Below, one piece after another: positions 8,810 through 18,288 of a stretch of DNA of 64,000 bases. The stretch spans positions 310,001-374,000 of the forward strand of contig NZ_JAKQZH010000001.1 of the NCBI RefSeq assembly GCF_022343555.1, given 5' to 3'. Under the pieces are notes generated by a model. That model was not told the origin of the DNA, made no database searches, and saw nothing but the letters and a program-made list of their open reading frames with translations. How positions within the stretch are numbered: position 1 is the stretch's first letter; every line of letters starts with the position of its first letter. The DNA is from Marinobacter sp. C7 (lineage in GTDB: Bacteria; Pseudomonadota; Gammaproteobacteria; Pseudomonadales; Oleiphilaceae). Position numbers and translations under genes: made by a program.

Positions 8810-9448
8810 TCAGCTCCATACCAGTACCTCGATCGGGGTCGGGTTGTAGGCGTTGCAGGGATTGTTCAGCTGCGGGCAGTTGGAAATCATCACCAGCACA
8901 TCCATCCTGGCTTCCAGCTCCACGTATTTGCCGGCGTCCGAGATGCCATCGGCGAAGGTGAGGCCGCCCTCGGCGGTGACCGGTACATTCATGAAGAAAT
9001 TGATGTTGTGGGTGATGTCGCGCTTGGTCATGCCCAGTTCCTCGTGCTCGGTCACCGCCACCAGCCAGCTGTCCCGGCAGGCGTGCATGCACTTTTTCTC
9101 GAGGGCGTATCGAGTGGTGTTGCTCTCTGCGGCGCAGGCGCCACCGAGGGTGTCGTGGCGGCCACAGGTGTCGGCCGTGATCTCCAGCATTTCGTTGCCT
9201 TCGGAAGAGATCAGCCTCGACCCGGCGGTCAGGTAGACGTTGCCCTGTTCGCGGATGGTATCCACGGCGCTGTAACGCTCGGTCGGATTATGAGCGTTGT
9301 AGAACAGGGTGTCGGCGGCCTGGTTGCCTTCCAGATCCAGGATACGGATCGTTTCTCCCGCCTTGACCACTTTCAGGAAGTATTCGCCGGCGGAGACGGT
9401 TTCGCGGAAGCTCGCGGTTTCCGGGTGCAGGGTGCTTTCTTTGATCAT
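8810..9448 (-). CDS. cgdB: Carboxyguanidine deiminase subunit (urea amidolyase-associated protein 2 family)
   Basis: This 212-aa protein belongs to the DUF1989/UAAP family. Conserved features include [20 protein letters not shown] near residue 31 and a Cys/His-rich centre ([17 protein letters not shown]). In characterised systems two such proteins form a heteromeric deiminase that releases ammonia from carboxyguanidine, giving allophanate. It lies 13 bases after the paralogous cgdA-like gene, and its end overlaps the upstream alternative start of the carboxylase, so the three are probably translationally coupled. The A/B assignment is by gene order and is less sure than the family. Confidence 0.85.
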   Translation of the reverse strand: MIKESTLHPETASFRETVSAGEYFLKVVKAGETIRILDLEGNQAADTLFYNAHNPTERYSAVDTIREQGNVYLTAGSRLISSEGNEMLEITADTCGRHDTLGGACAAESNTTRYALEKKCMHACRDSWLVAVTEHEELGMTKRDITHNINFFMNVPVTAEGGLTFADGISDAGKYVELEARMDVLVMISNCPQLNNPCNAYNPTPIEVLVWS

Positions 9449-9461
9449 GTCCGGCCTCCGG

Positions 9462-10187
9462 TTACTGCATCAGGTGATAAAGAGCGGTGTTGGCGAAGGC
9501 ACGGGTTGCCTCCGGCGACGAGGTCTTGCACGGGTCGGCATCGGTCACCGGGGCGGCCTTGAACAGCTGGTACCGAAGTGGGTGGCTGGGGTATTCGGCC
9601 GACGGATTGAGCGGGTGCGGACAGGTGTGCAGCACCACGATGGTGTCCATCTCGAACCGAAGGTCTACGGTGGCACCGGCATGGGAGTGATCGCTGACAA
9701 ACGCCATGTTGCCCTCGTCATCGGTTTTCACCTTGCTGAACCAGTTCAGGTTTGCCGTCAGGTCCTTCTTGCCCAGCCCGTATTTGGCCAGTTCGTTGAG
9801 AAAACTGGTGAAGCCGTTGCGGTGATAATGGTTGTGCGCTTGCTGGTAGGTCTTACGGCCCCAGCGTTGCGCCACCAGGTCTGCGTTGCAGGTTCCGGAC
9901 ACGGTGTCGTGCCAGCCCAGGTCGTCGCGGATGATGGAGGCGAAGACCCGGCCCATGTCGGACAGCAGCACATGGCCCCTGGTCAGCAGGAAGGTGTGCT
10001 GGTTCTTCAGGGTATCCGGCATGTTGTACCGTTCGAGTGGATTCTCGGGGTTGTACATGAGCATGCCGACGTTGGCGCCACCGTGCTCATCGATCAGGCG
10101 CAGCACGTGACCGCGGCGCATGATGAAAGACCAGTGGGATCCGCCGGGAATCAGATCGTCGTAGAGGGGAGTTGCCGTTTCGGGCAT
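9462..10187 (-). CDS. cgdA: Carboxyguanidine deiminase subunit (urea amidolyase-associated protein 1 family)
   Basis: A 241-aa DUF1989/UAAP1-family protein and the first gene behind the guanidine riboswitch. Visible family features are [20 protein letters not shown] (residues 14-33), a central [15 protein letters not shown] segment with potential metal-binding Cys/His, and a C-terminal HTCPHPLNP. It is a paralogue of the next gene (about 212 aa) and is expected to pair with it. A strong AGGAGG sits 9-14 bases before the ATG. The first codon is about 55 bases from the end of the riboswitch aptamer, a distance that suits control of transcription or translation in the leader. Confidence 0.86.
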   Translation of the reverse strand: MPETATPLYDDLIPGGSHWSFIMRRGHVLRLIDEHGGANVGMLMYNPENPLERYNMPDTLKNQHTFLLTRGHVLLSDMGRVFASIIRDDLGWHDTVSGTCNADLVAQRWGRKTYQQAHNHYHRNGFTSFLNELAKYGLGKKDLTANLNWFSKVKTDDEGNMAFVSDHSHAGATVDLRFEMDTIVVLHTCPHPLNPSAEYPSHPLRYQLFKAAPVTDADPCKTSSPEATRAFANTALYHLMQ

Positions 10188-10242
10188 GGCCTTTTCCTCC
10201 TGGCTCGGGGTTCAAAAACACGAGAAGCGTCAGTAACTGAAC

Positions 10243-10345
10243 GATCCTCCCGGGCTTTTGTCCCGCCGTGTAACCTTGAAAAGGCCGTCAACTCTCGGAC
10301 CAGTCACCCGCCTTGGCGGGCCGGAACCCTAGTTGACCATTTGTC
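10243..10345 (-). promoter_or_regulatory. Guanidine-I riboswitch (ykkC class)
   Basis: On the minus strand the leader contains the conserved ykkC blocks in order: CTAGGGTTCCG (10332-10322), GGTGACTGGTCCGAGAG (10308-10292), and ACACGGCGGGACAAAAGCCC (10271-10252) followed by GGGAGGA. These are the signature core of the guanidine-I aptamer, including the second-stem loop that ends CCGAGAG. It lies just upstream of the cgdA-like gene and the whole operon is a known guanidine-I regulon type. No T-run hairpin directly follows the aptamer, so the read-out may be translational; I am not certain of the expression platform. Confidence 0.92.
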
Positions 10346-10678
10346 AGATTGTCGCGCTTTGATAGTGGTTTCAGGAACCGACGTCTCGCTGCGTGTTATG
10401 GACGTTGCAGAGTCCGTGCCAAATCACACAACGGGCGGTTTCTCAGGCGAAACAGGGGGATTTGTCGGGATGTGATGCCCTGATCGGGTGCGCCTGCGTC
10501 GTCCTGGTGCAGGGTGGGTTCGCCATCAGTGCGTCGACGCCGGTCTGCATCTACTACCAATGAACGAGTTTTTCGCCTCTATCGAATCATTCAACTATTC
10601 CGGATCGGGGTCTACATTGAATGAGTAAACGCGAAAGGCCGCGTTGCCCTGCGATAAACACAACAAGAGGTCGATACC
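10346..10678. other. Divergent promoter region between the guanidine operon and exaC
   Basis: This 333-base gene-free stretch must hold the promoter of the riboswitch-led operon (minus) and that of exaC (plus). The exaC ribosome-binding site is AAGAGG at 10669-10674. I see no convincing sigma-70 or sigma-54 boxes and no strong repeat in it. Confidence 0.5.
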
Positions 10679-12199
10679 ATGATCTACGCACAACCTGGAA
10701 AAGAAGGTTCCGTCGTCTCCTTCAAATCCCGCTACCAGAACTACATTGGCGGTGAGTGGGTTGAGCCCGTGAAGGGCCAGTATTTCGAGAACATCACGCC
10801 GGTGACCGGCGAGGTTTTCTGCGAGATTCCCCGGTCCACCGCCGAGGACATCGAACTGGCGCTGGACGCCGCACACAAGGCTGCACCGGCCTGGGGCAAG
10901 ACCTCTCCCACGGAGCGTTCCAACATTCTGCTCAAGATCGCCGACCGTATCGAAGCCAACCTGGAAAAGCTGGCGGTTGCCGAGACCTGGGACAACGGCA
11001 AGGCCGTTCGTGAAACCCTGAACGCCGACATTCCCCTGGCGGCTGATCACTTCCGCTACTTCGCCGGCTGTATCCGTGCCCAGGAAGGCCATATGGGCGA
11101 AATCGACCACAACACCGTGGCGTACCATTTCCACGAGCCGCTGGGCGTGGTCGGCCAGATCATTCCGTGGAACTTTCCGCTGCTGATGGCAGCCTGGAAG
11201 CTGGGCCCCTGTCTGGCTGCGGGTAACTGTACTGTACTCAAGCCGGCCGAGCAGACCCCTGCCAGCATCCTGCTGCTGATGGAAATCATCGGTGATCTGC
11301 TGCCGCCGGGCGTACTCAACGTCGTGAACGGCTACGGCATCGAAGCCGGTCAGGCTCTGGCCACCAGCAAGCGCATCGCCAAGATCGCGTTCACCGGTTC
11401 AACCCCGGTCGGCTCCCACATTCTCAAGTGCGCCGCCGAGAACATCATTCCATCCACCGTCGAGTTGGGTGGCAAGTCTCCGAACATCTACTTCTCCGAC
11501 GTCATGAAGGCCGAGCCTGAGTTTGTCGACAAGTGCGTCGAGGGTCTGGTGCTGGCATTCTTCAACCAGGGTGAAGTCTGTACCTGTCCGTCCCGCGCCC
11601 TGGTCCAGGAGGACATGTTCGAAGAATTCATGCAGAAGGTCATCCAGCGTACCAAGGCGATCAAGCGTGGCAACCCGCTGGACACTGATGTGCAAGTCGG
11701 TGCGCAGGCGTCCAAAGAGCAGTTCGACAAGATCATGTCCTACCTGGAAATCGGCAAGCAGGAAGGTGCTGTGGTCCTGACCGGTGGCGACAAGGAAGAC
11801 CTGGGCGTCGAGTTCAACGACGGCTTCTACATCCAGCCGACCCTGTTCAAGGGCGACAACAAGATGCGTGTCTTCCAGGAGGAGATCTTCGGTCCGGTGG
11901 TGGGTGTGACCACCTTCAAGACCGAGGAAGAAGCCCTGGCGATCGCCAACGACACCGAGTTTGGCCTGGGTGCCGGCGTGTGGACCCGTGACACCAATCT
12001 GGCGTACCGCATGGGCCGTAACATCCAGGCCGGTCGCGTCTGGATGAACTGCTACCACGCTTATCCGGCACACGCCGCTTTCGGTGGCTACAAGAAGTCC
12101 GGCGTTGGCCGCGAAACCCATAAGATGGCGCTCGAGCACTACCAGCAGACCAAAAACATGCTGGTCAGCTACGACACCAACCCGCTGGGTTTCTTCTGA
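10679..12199 (+). CDS. exaC: NAD-dependent acetaldehyde dehydrogenase, ExaC/AldB type
   Basis: This 506-aa aldehyde dehydrogenase oxidises short aldehydes to acids; in Pseudomonas ExaC follows the PQQ-dependent ethanol dehydrogenase in ethanol catabolism. Family marks: [20 protein letters not shown], the NAD-binding FTGSTPVG, the general-base region [12 protein letters not shown] and the catalytic segment FNQGEVCTC. Length and the closing 'NPLGFF' match the ExaC/AldB group. It stands alone with its own terminator, a few kilobases from pqqA-E and the ercA/ercS pair, which supports a role in alcohol oxidation. AldB-like activity on other aldehydes remains possible. Confidence 0.93.
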   Translation: MIYAQPGKEGSVVSFKSRYQNYIGGEWVEPVKGQYFENITPVTGEVFCEIPRSTAEDIELALDAAHKAAPAWGKTSPTERSNILLKIADRIEANLEKLAVAETWDNGKAVRETLNADIPLAADHFRYFAGCIRAQEGHMGEIDHNTVAYHFHEPLGVVGQIIPWNFPLLMAAWKLGPCLAAGNCTVLKPAEQTPASILLLMEIIGDLLPPGVLNVVNGYGIEAGQALATSKRIAKIAFTGSTPVGSHILKCAAENIIPSTVELGGKSPNIYFSDVMKAEPEFVDKCVEGLVLAFFNQGEVCTCPSRALVQEDMFEEFMQKVIQRTKAIKRGNPLDTDVQVGAQASKEQFDKIMSYLEIGKQEGAVVLTGGDKEDLGVEFNDGFYIQPTLFKGDNKMRVFQEEIFGPVVGVTTFKTEEEALAIANDTEFGLGAGVWTRDTNLAYRMGRNIQAGRVWMNCYHAYPAHAAFGGYKKSGVGRETHKMALEHYQQTKNMLVSYDTNPLGFF

Positions 12200-12274
12200 T
12201 CTGCGAGCATCGGTTTGCGGGCCCGACGGGGCCCGCGCTTCGTGTCCACACAGGGATGTGAGTTATCTCTCTTG

Positions 12275-12296
12275 GCCCCTCCCCGGGGCTTTTTTA
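12275..12296 (+). terminator. Intrinsic terminator downstream of exaC
   Basis: A short stem (GCCCC at 12275-12279, GGGGC at 12285-12289, loop TCCCC) is followed by six T residues. A stronger GC-only hairpin (GCGGGCCC / GGGCCCGC, 12217-12236) lies just upstream without a T-run and may assist. Confidence 0.75.
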
Positions 12297-12320
12297 TTGT
12301 CTGCCGTTGCAGCGCCGGAC

Positions 12321-13304
12321 TTACTGCGCAACAGGGACGACAATCCGTCCGCGAACCTGTCCGTCCAGGAGTTGGCTGGCCGCCTCGATGACGTTGTCGA
12401 AGGGGACTTCAGTGATCATGCTGTCCAGCAGAGCGGTATCGAGGTCTTCCGACAACCGTTTCCACGCCTCCAGGCGTTCCTGTTTGGGCGCCATGACACT
12501 GTCCACGCCACACAGGGTGACACCGCGAAGGATGAAAGGCGCGACGGTTGACGGGAAATCCATGCCGGCGGCCAGACCGCAGGCTGCGACGACACCGCGA
12601 TACTTCATGCCGGCACAGACGTTCGCCAGTACCTGGCCGCCGGCGACATCAATGGCGCCCGCCCAGGTTTCGCGAGTCAGGGGTTTACCCGGTGCGCTCA
12701 GTTCAGCGCGATCAAGGATGTTGGCGGCGCCCAGTGATTTCAGGTAATCCGCCTCTTCCGGCCGGCCGGTCACGGCCGTGACGGAATACCCCAGTTTGGC
12801 CAGCACGGCGACTGCAATGCTGCCGACCCCACCCGTTGCGCCAGTGACGAGAATCTCGCCGGATTCCGGCGTGACATCGTGTTTTTCCAGCGCCATCACG
12901 CACAACATGGCGGTGTAGCCGGCGGTGCCAATGGCCATGGCCTGCTTTGGAGAGAAAGCTTCCGGCAGGGGAATCAGCCAGTCGCCAGAGACACGGGCTT
13001 TTTCCGCGAGACCGCCCCAGTGTTTCTCGCCGACGCCCCAACCGTTCAGGACAACCGGGTCGCCCGCCTGAAAATCGGCATGGTCCGAGCTCGACACGGT
13101 ACCCGCAAAGTCGATCCCGGGCACCATGGGATACTGCTTAACGATCGGGGACTTGCCGGTAATGGCCAGAGCATCCTTGTAGTTCAGCGTGGAAAAGGAC
13201 ACGTCCACGGTCACATCACCCTCGGGCAGCCCGGATTCGTCGATTGATTGCAGGGAGACCTGTTGGTCACCACGCGTTCCTTCAATAAGTATGCCTTTGA
13301 ACAT
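12321..13304 (-). CDS. acuI: Acrylyl-CoA reductase (NADPH), AcuI/YhdH family
   Basis: A 327-aa zinc-independent medium-chain reductase of the AcuI/YhdH group, expected to reduce toxic acryloyl-CoA to propionyl-CoA with NADPH. The family landmarks are the N-terminal [29 protein letters not shown], and the Rossmann segment [20 protein letters not shown]. The ATG at 13304 (MFKGILIEG) is preceded by GGAGG and gives the family length; the frame extends 59 codons further upstream but that part overlaps the regulator gene. It follows the TetR-type gene by 47 bases, a pairing known from DMSP/acrylate metabolism, though no DMSP lyase gene is visible here. Confidence 0.88.
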   Translation of the reverse strand: MFKGILIEGTRGDQQVSLQSIDESGLPEGDVTVDVSFSTLNYKDALAITGKSPIVKQYPMVPGIDFAGTVSSSDHADFQAGDPVVLNGWGVGEKHWGGLAEKARVSGDWLIPLPEAFSPKQAMAIGTAGYTAMLCVMALEKHDVTPESGEILVTGATGGVGSIAVAVLAKLGYSVTAVTGRPEEADYLKSLGAANILDRAELSAPGKPLTRETWAGAIDVAGGQVLANVCAGMKYRGVVAACGLAAGMDFPSTVAPFILRGVTLCGVDSVMAPKQERLEAWKRLSEDLDTALLDSMITEVPFDNVIEAASQLLDGQVRGRIVVPVAQ

Positions 13305-13351
13305 ATCGCCTCCGTCGTCGGGAAGGTGGTTCATCCTGTGTGCGGTCCGCG

Positions 13352-13993
13352 TCAGTTGCCTTGCAGCAGTGACAGGAAACCTTCCGTGAATTGATCCAGT
13401 GGTTGTGGGGATTGATCCAGCTTGGCGCGTAATACGGCGCCTTCCCAGCCAATCCAGAAAAAGTGCGCCATTTGATCGCACTGTGTATGCGCGGCAATCT
13501 CGCCGGCTTGCTGTGCCTCTCTCAATACCTCAGCGGTTCGGCGCTCCCAGTCTCTGAAGACGTCCTGAAGGAGGGCCCGGAAAGCGTCGGGCAGGGCGGT
13601 CATTTCCTGGCCCAGGTTGCCGATCAGGCAGCCGCGGCGAAACTCGAATTTCTCCATGCCCGCCTTGGCATCCTCGACAAAGGCGCCCAGGCGCTGAAGC
13701 GGACTGAGGCTGCTATCCCGAAACCAGCGATCGAGCTTTCCGGCGAAGTACCGGCCATAAGCTTCAATCAGAATCCTGCCGAAGGACTCCTTGTTATCGA
13801 AATAATGGTAGAAGGAGCCTTTTGGTACGCCGGCCTTGCGCAGGATCTCGTCAATGCCCGTGTACGAGTAGCCCTTCTCCGTCAGGACCGCCAGGCCCGC
13901 AGTGATGAGTTCCTGCCGAGTGTCCCTGTATTCGGCACTCGATGCCTTGGGCGGTCTGCCTCGTTTTCGTTTGATAGGTGCTGTCTGGTTCAT
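13352..13993 (-). CDS. acuR: TetR-family regulator, AcuR-like
   Basis: This 213-aa repressor begins with a basic arm ([11 protein letters not shown]) and a TetR helix-turn-helix ([20 protein letters not shown], then [19 protein letters not shown]). The C-terminal half resembles the YxaF/AcuR group ([19 protein letters not shown]). It is probably co-transcribed with the downstream acuI, and two 15-bp palindrome-like sites lie just upstream of its start, which suggests autoregulation. In Rhodobacter AcuR senses acrylate; the same ligand is likely but not proven here. The gene symbol is assigned by context and is the weaker part of the call. Confidence 0.75.
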   Translation of the reverse strand: MNQTAPIKRKRGRPPKASSAEYRDTRQELITAGLAVLTEKGYSYTGIDEILRKAGVPKGSFYHYFDNKESFGRILIEAYGRYFAGKLDRWFRDSSLSPLQRLGAFVEDAKAGMEKFEFRRGCLIGNLGQEMTALPDAFRALLQDVFRDWERRTAEVLREAQQAGEIAAHTQCDQMAHFFWIGWEGAVLRAKLDQSPQPLDQFTEGFLSLLQGN

Positions 13994-14008
13994 CGCTTTT
14001 CTATAAAT

Positions 14009-14023
14009 TAGACCGATCGTCTA
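14009..14023. promoter_or_regulatory. Putative TetR-type operator 1 (AcuR-like)
   Basis: TAGACCGATCGTCTA has complementary TAGAC/GTCTA ends and lies 16 bases upstream of the regulator start codon. A near-identical copy lies 33 bases away, about three helical turns. Two matching TetR-style half-palindromes immediately before a TetR gene point to autoregulation. Confidence 0.7.
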
Positions 14024-14041
14024 TTTAATGATGCATAAAAA

Positions 14042-14056
14042 TAGACCGACCGTCTA
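14042..14056. promoter_or_regulatory. Putative TetR-type operator 2 (AcuR-like)
   Basis: TAGACCGACCGTCTA differs from operator 1 at one base and shares its TAGAC/GTCTA ends. The AT-rich stretch between the two sites probably contains the promoter of the acuR-acuI pair. Confidence 0.7.
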
Positions 14057-14119
14057 CCAAAATCTGAAAGAGCGCCTGGTCAGGAAATGTTGATGGGGAA
14101 AGCCAGACGGGCCGGGCGC

Positions 14120-16246
14120 TCAGGCGCCAGCCGCGTCTGTCGCGAGAATCCGGGCCTGCAGTCTCTGCTTCTGTTGCTGTTTGTTGCGGATAATACTGTC
14201 TACGCACTGGTTTTCATCGCGAAGGATCACCACGCACTCCAGGCACTGGATGCACTCGTCATAATCGATCCGGCCATCCTTGCGAATGGCATTGATACCA
14301 CATTCGTTCTTGCAGTGCTGGCAGGGTTTACCGCACCGGTCGATGCGCTCCAGCCAGCTGAACAGGCGGAACCGCCCCAGCACTGCCAGTCCTGCACCGA
14401 GGGGACACAGGTAGCGACAATAGAATTTGTGGATAAACATGCCGATCACCAGCAAACCCACGGCGTAGGCGACAAACGGCCAGTAGCGCCAGAAGAGCAG
14501 GGTGATGCTGGTCTTGAAGGGTTCGATCTCGGCCAGTTGCTCGGCGAGCGTCAGGGAGTAGAAGGCCGTACCGACCAGTCCAAGCAGGATCGGGTATTTC
14601 AGGAGAATCAGTCTGCGGTGCCAGTGTTCAGGTATCCTGACCTGTGGAAACCGCAATTTCTGACCCAGCCAGGCTGCCATTTCCTGCAGGGCCCCAAAGG
14701 GGCAAAGCCAACCGCAGAAAAGGCCGCGCCCCCAGATGAACAGGGTAATGAAGGTGTAGGTCCAGAGAATGAAAATCACCGGGTCGAGCAGGAACACATC
14801 CAGTGAGAAGCCGTCCCAGAGAGCGAGTAGCAGGGTGTAGATATTCACCACGGACAGCTGGCCCTGGGCATAGAAACCGATGAAGAACAGGGTGAAGTAC
14901 AGGAAGCCCCAGCGGAACCGGTGTACCAGTCTCGGGTGGCGGCTCAGGGTTCTCTGTCGGGCAAAAAAGGCCGTCAGCACGGTGAGCCCGGCGAGGAGCA
15001 GGGCAATCTGCCACCAGCGCTCCTTCCACAACCCGACCCAGACCGGTTCGCGGGTGGACTCCGGTGGCGTAGTAACCGCCACTGTTTCGAAAAGGTCGCT
15101 GTTGAAGGCCACCGGCATGTTGAATGTGGCGGTATCCGAGATCAGATGGTTTCTCGCCAGCTCGATGTGCAGTTTGAGCGTGGATTCCGCGCCCGGGTTG
15201 AAACCGGCGTTGCCGCCAACCCGGAACAGGTTGACGGCGGTAAATTCCGGCACGCCTTCCGGCTGCAGGTGCAGGTTCTGATCCAGCCAGTTCAGATCGC
15301 GCATCTCCACGGCCAGGTTGTTCTGTGCCAGGCCGATCCGTTCGGGCGAGCTGCCGGGCGTGAAGTCGGCCCCTACGTGGGGAAACACCCCGCGCGAGGC
15401 GACCATCAACACCTGGTCGTTTTCCCCGAGCCGGTCCATGAACCGCCGGTAGCCGTCATCGCCCAGGAGGTTGCGGCCAACCATCGGTGAATTCATATAG
15501 GCAAAGAACAGTTCGGTAAATGCTTCCTCTTCCCCGGGGGCAAGGTCGGCCGGGTAATCGGTGAGGGGGCGTTCGAGTTCCTGTTCGACATCGCTGGCAG
15601 AAACGGTCGCGTGGCCAACATAGCCACGCTCGATCAGACCCTGCCAGCCCAGAGGTTCAAAGAAATCGCTTCTGGCCCGGGTCGGCGCCGCCTGGGCGAA
15701 GGCCTCCAGCTTCTGGCGGGCGACCTTCAGCGCCGATGACAATACGGTGTCATTGATGATCAGAACCGATACCGTGGCCTTGCTGACGCCGTCGAAGTAC
15801 ACCAGGTCGCCCTCGGCGGTCTTGCCGGACCTTGGTGAATTCGAAGACTGCACGATGATCTGTTCCCGAAGGGAGCGACCTTCGTACTGGTCCACGAACT
15901 CGAACAGGGGTTCTTCTCCCAGCCCGTGCAGGAATACCGGTTCGTGGTGGTCCAGTACTTTCACGCCGGTGAAGCGCCCTTGGGTGTCCAGTCCGATCAT
16001 CATCCGGATCGGCTTGCCGGCAAAACCCTGGAGCCGGCTGAGGTCGGTGGATTCGTATGCGTAACCCAGCAATTCCTGCAGTTGGTAAACGGGCCACACC
16101 GGAACGTCTTCCTGCTTCTCACCGATGACGGTCGCAGAAGGGAACAGCTCCTCGATCACCTCGCGCCGGATGTCGGACTCACCGGCCTGGGCAGCCGTCG
16201 GGAAAAGACAGAAAAACAGCAGGAACAGAGCGATTCGCCCGGCCAT
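14120..16246 (-). CDS. NosR/NirI-family FMN-binding, 4Fe-4S membrane protein
   Basis: The 708-aa protein has a signal peptide (cleavage near AQA, residue 21), a periplasmic FMN-binding domain with a flavinylation-type motif SKATVS (155-160), several membrane helices from about residue 415, two CxxxCP motifs (CGWLCP and CRYLCP) and a C-terminal ferredoxin-like cluster region (CGKPCQHCKNEC, then CIQCLEC). This is the NosR/NirI layout, moving electrons between the quinone pool and periplasmic partners. No nos genes are present; it diverges from pqqA by 224 bases, so a link to PQQ-dependent oxidation is possible. That link is inference. Confidence 0.87.
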   Translation of the reverse strand: MAGRIALFLLFFCLFPTAAQAGESDIRREVIEELFPSATVIGEKQEDVPVWPVYQLQELLGYAYESTDLSRLQGFAGKPIRMMIGLDTQGRFTGVKVLDHHEPVFLHGLGEEPLFEFVDQYEGRSLREQIIVQSSNSPRSGKTAEGDLVYFDGVSKATVSVLIINDTVLSSALKVARQKLEAFAQAAPTRARSDFFEPLGWQGLIERGYVGHATVSASDVEQELERPLTDYPADLAPGEEEAFTELFFAYMNSPMVGRNLLGDDGYRRFMDRLGENDQVLMVASRGVFPHVGADFTPGSSPERIGLAQNNLAVEMRDLNWLDQNLHLQPEGVPEFTAVNLFRVGGNAGFNPGAESTLKLHIELARNHLISDTATFNMPVAFNSDLFETVAVTTPPESTREPVWVGLWKERWWQIALLLAGLTVLTAFFARQRTLSRHPRLVHRFRWGFLYFTLFFIGFYAQGQLSVVNIYTLLLALWDGFSLDVFLLDPVIFILWTYTFITLFIWGRGLFCGWLCPFGALQEMAAWLGQKLRFPQVRIPEHWHRRLILLKYPILLGLVGTAFYSLTLAEQLAEIEPFKTSITLLFWRYWPFVAYAVGLLVIGMFIHKFYCRYLCPLGAGLAVLGRFRLFSWLERIDRCGKPCQHCKNECGINAIRKDGRIDYDECIQCLECVVILRDENQCVDSIIRNKQQQKQRLQARILATDAAGA

Positions 16247-16470
16247 CAGGAGACTCCTTAAAGTTATTATTTTCCTTGTTCCATGCTAGGGGGGCGGAGG
16301 GAAGTCTCAATTCGACCTCGGAGCCAGGACGGTGCTACTTTGTGGGGGAGAAAAACGGTCCTAAAGTACCATATTGGGCGTGTTCGACTGTCGCTAGGAT
16401 GAAATTGTGTAGTCGGCATTGCCGGTACTTACATCGAATGCGCTAACAATCATGACAAGAGGTGAGCATT

Positions 16471-16542
16471 ATGTGGACCAAACCAGCCTACGAAGATCTG
16501 CGGATCGGCTTTGAAGTCACCATGTACTTCGCCAACCGCTGA
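16471..16542 (+). CDS. pqqA: PQQ precursor peptide PqqA
   Basis: A 23-codon gene encodes [20 protein letters not shown] followed by ANR. The Glu15-Val-Thr-Met-Tyr19 pattern is the cross-linked E-x-x-x-Y of PqqA: PqqE joins the Glu and Tyr side chains, and these residues become the PQQ skeleton. A GAGGTGAG ribosome-binding site lies before the ATG, and pqqB follows 53 bases later. The gene is short enough to be missed by standard gene callers. Confidence 0.96.
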   Translation: MWTKPAYEDLRIGFEVTMYFANR

Positions 16543-16595
16543 GGGCGAGTCGGCCGGCGCGGTGGCGCTGGCCGTTTCCTCCCCGGACGATTCCC

Positions 16596-17525
16596 ATGCA
16601 GATTCATGTCCTTGGCTCCGCCGCCGGCGGTGGGTTCCCGCAGTGGAACTGTAATTGCAACAACTGCGCCGGTTTTCGCAACGGCACCCTGAACGCACAG
16701 GCACGCACCCAGTCCTCCATTGCCCTCAGCCAGGATGGCGAACACTGGATCCTGTTCAACGCATCCCCTGATATCCGGGCGCAGCTGGCGGCGTTCCCGG
16801 CCATGCAGCCGGCCAGGGCGCTTCGGGACACCGGCATCAGCGCCGTCGTCCTGATGGACAGCCAGGTGGACCACACCACGGGGCTGCTGTCCCTGCGCGA
16901 GGGCCTGCCCATGGAGGTGTGGTGCACCCGAGAGGTACACGACGATCTCAGCTCCGGTTTTCCGCTGTTCACCATGCTGGAGCACTGGAACGGTGGGCTG
17001 AGCTGGCGCGAGATTCAAGCTTCCGAGCAGGTGGAATTCAGCATTCCCTGTGCGCCGGCTCTCCGGCTCACGGCCATTCCCCTGCTGAGTAACGCGCCCC
17101 CGTATTCACCCCGGCGCGACAACCCCCACCCGGGCGACAACATAGGCATTTTTATCCGGGATACCCGCACCGGCACCACGGTGTTGTATGCACCGGGGCT
17201 GGGGCAGCCGGACGAACGCATTCTCGACTGGATGCGCAAGGCGGACATCCTCCTGGTGGACGGCACGGTCTGGCACGACGATGAAATGATCCGTCAGGAA
17301 GTGGGCACCAAGACCGGTCAGGCCATGGGACACCTGGCCCAGAGCGGGTCGGGCGGCATGATCGAGGTGCTGGACACCATGCCGGCCAGCCGGAAGATTC
17401 TCATCCACATCAATAACACCAATCCGATCCTGAACGAGGACTCCCCCGAGCGCGCCGAGCTGGGCGAGCACGGCATCGAAGTCTCGTGGGACGGCATGCA
17501 CATTGATCTGTCGGGGCAGCCATGA
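16596..17525 (+). CDS. pqqB: PQQ biosynthesis protein PqqB
   Basis: The 309-aa product is a metallo-beta-lactamase-fold protein of PQQ synthesis, thought to hydroxylate the tyrosine ring of the processed precursor. The N-terminus has the family run [15 protein letters not shown] followed by NNC, a Cys-rich metal site. The metallo-hydrolase core shows [16 protein letters not shown] and the C-terminal HINNTNPIL. Length is standard for PqqB. It ends in a 4-base overlap with pqqC, consistent with translational coupling in the pqqABCDE order. Confidence 0.96.
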   Translation: MQIHVLGSAAGGGFPQWNCNCNNCAGFRNGTLNAQARTQSSIALSQDGEHWILFNASPDIRAQLAAFPAMQPARALRDTGISAVVLMDSQVDHTTGLLSLREGLPMEVWCTREVHDDLSSGFPLFTMLEHWNGGLSWREIQASEQVEFSIPCAPALRLTAIPLLSNAPPYSPRRDNPHPGDNIGIFIRDTRTGTTVLYAPGLGQPDERILDWMRKADILLVDGTVWHDDEMIRQEVGTKTGQAMGHLAQSGSGGMIEVLDTMPASRKILIHINNTNPILNEDSPERAELGEHGIEVSWDGMHIDLSGQP

Positions 17526-18277
17526 ACGCCAAAGCCAACACCGCGATGAACCGAGAGGCCTTCGAGCAGGCCCTGCGTAGCAAGGGACAGTATTACCACA
17601 TCCATCACCCCTACCATAAAGCCATGTACGGCGGGCAATGCACGCCGGAGCAGATCCGCGGCTGGGTGGCGAACCGGTATTACTATCAGATCAAGATTCC
17701 CCAGAAGGACGCCGCGATAATGGCCAACTGTCCGGATGCCAGTGTGCGCCGGCTCTGGCTGCAGCGGATTCTGGACCATGACGGTCATGACGGTGACGTC
17801 GGTGGTATCGAAGCCTGGCTGTCTCTGGCCGAAGCCGTGGGGCTGACCCGCGAGGAAGTCATCGATCAGCGCCACGTGCTGCCGGGGGTGCGCTTTGCGG
17901 TAGATGCCTACCTGAATTTTGCCCGCCGGGCGACCTGGCAGGAGGCGGCCTGCTCCTCCCTGACCGAGCTGTTTGCGCCGGAGATTCACCAGTCCCGCCT
18001 GGATAGCTGGCCCCAGCATTACCCCTGGATCGAGGAGGGCGGTTACAGCTACTTCCGCAAGCGGCTGTCCGAGGCCCGCCGGGATGTCGAACACGGACTG
18101 AGCATTACCCTGGAGCACTTTGTCACCGAGGCCCAGCAGACCCGGGCGCTCGAAATCCTTCAATTCAAGCTGGATATCCTATGGTCTATGTTGGATGCGC
18201 TGACTATGGCCTACATGCATCAAACGCCCCCGTACCACACCGTCACCGATCAGCAAGTGTGGCACCGGGGACTGTAA
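17522..18277 (+). CDS. pqqC: Pyrroloquinoline-quinone synthase PqqC
   Basis: A 251-aa TENA/THI-4-type all-helical oxidase that performs the final ring closure and eight-electron oxidation to PQQ. Recognisable segments are [20 protein letters not shown], the [24 protein letters not shown] helix (starting [15 protein letters not shown]) and [16 protein letters not shown] with the His/Glu active-site residues. It overlaps pqqB by 4 bases, and pqqD starts 11 bases after its stop. Confidence 0.97.
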   Translation: MNAKANTAMNREAFEQALRSKGQYYHIHHPYHKAMYGGQCTPEQIRGWVANRYYYQIKIPQKDAAIMANCPDASVRRLWLQRILDHDGHDGDVGGIEAWLSLAEAVGLTREEVIDQRHVLPGVRFAVDAYLNFARRATWQEAACSSLTELFAPEIHQSRLDSWPQHYPWIEEGGYSYFRKRLSEARRDVEHGLSITLEHFVTEAQQTRALEILQFKLDILWSMLDALTMAYMHQTPPYHTVTDQQVWHRGL

Positions 18278-18288
18278 GCGAGGGCGCC

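Noticed and set aside
6141..8849. A 902-codon open frame on the plus strand antisense to the carboxylase gene
   Set aside because: It is a GC-rich shadow of the opposite strand; the translated product is low-complexity in Gly/His/Gln/Arg with no domain, while the minus strand shows clear biotin-carboxylase motifs.
5193..9092. Reading the carboxylase as starting about 97 codons upstream at 9092
   Set aside because: The extra N-terminus would lie inside the cgdB-like gene and is low-complexity; the family start MTKVLIANRG is at 8801.
4071..10187. Plain urea amidolyase/urea-transport operon
   Set aside because: The guanidine-I riboswitch and the two DUF1989 genes fit guanidine utilisation better; no allophanate hydrolase domain is present.
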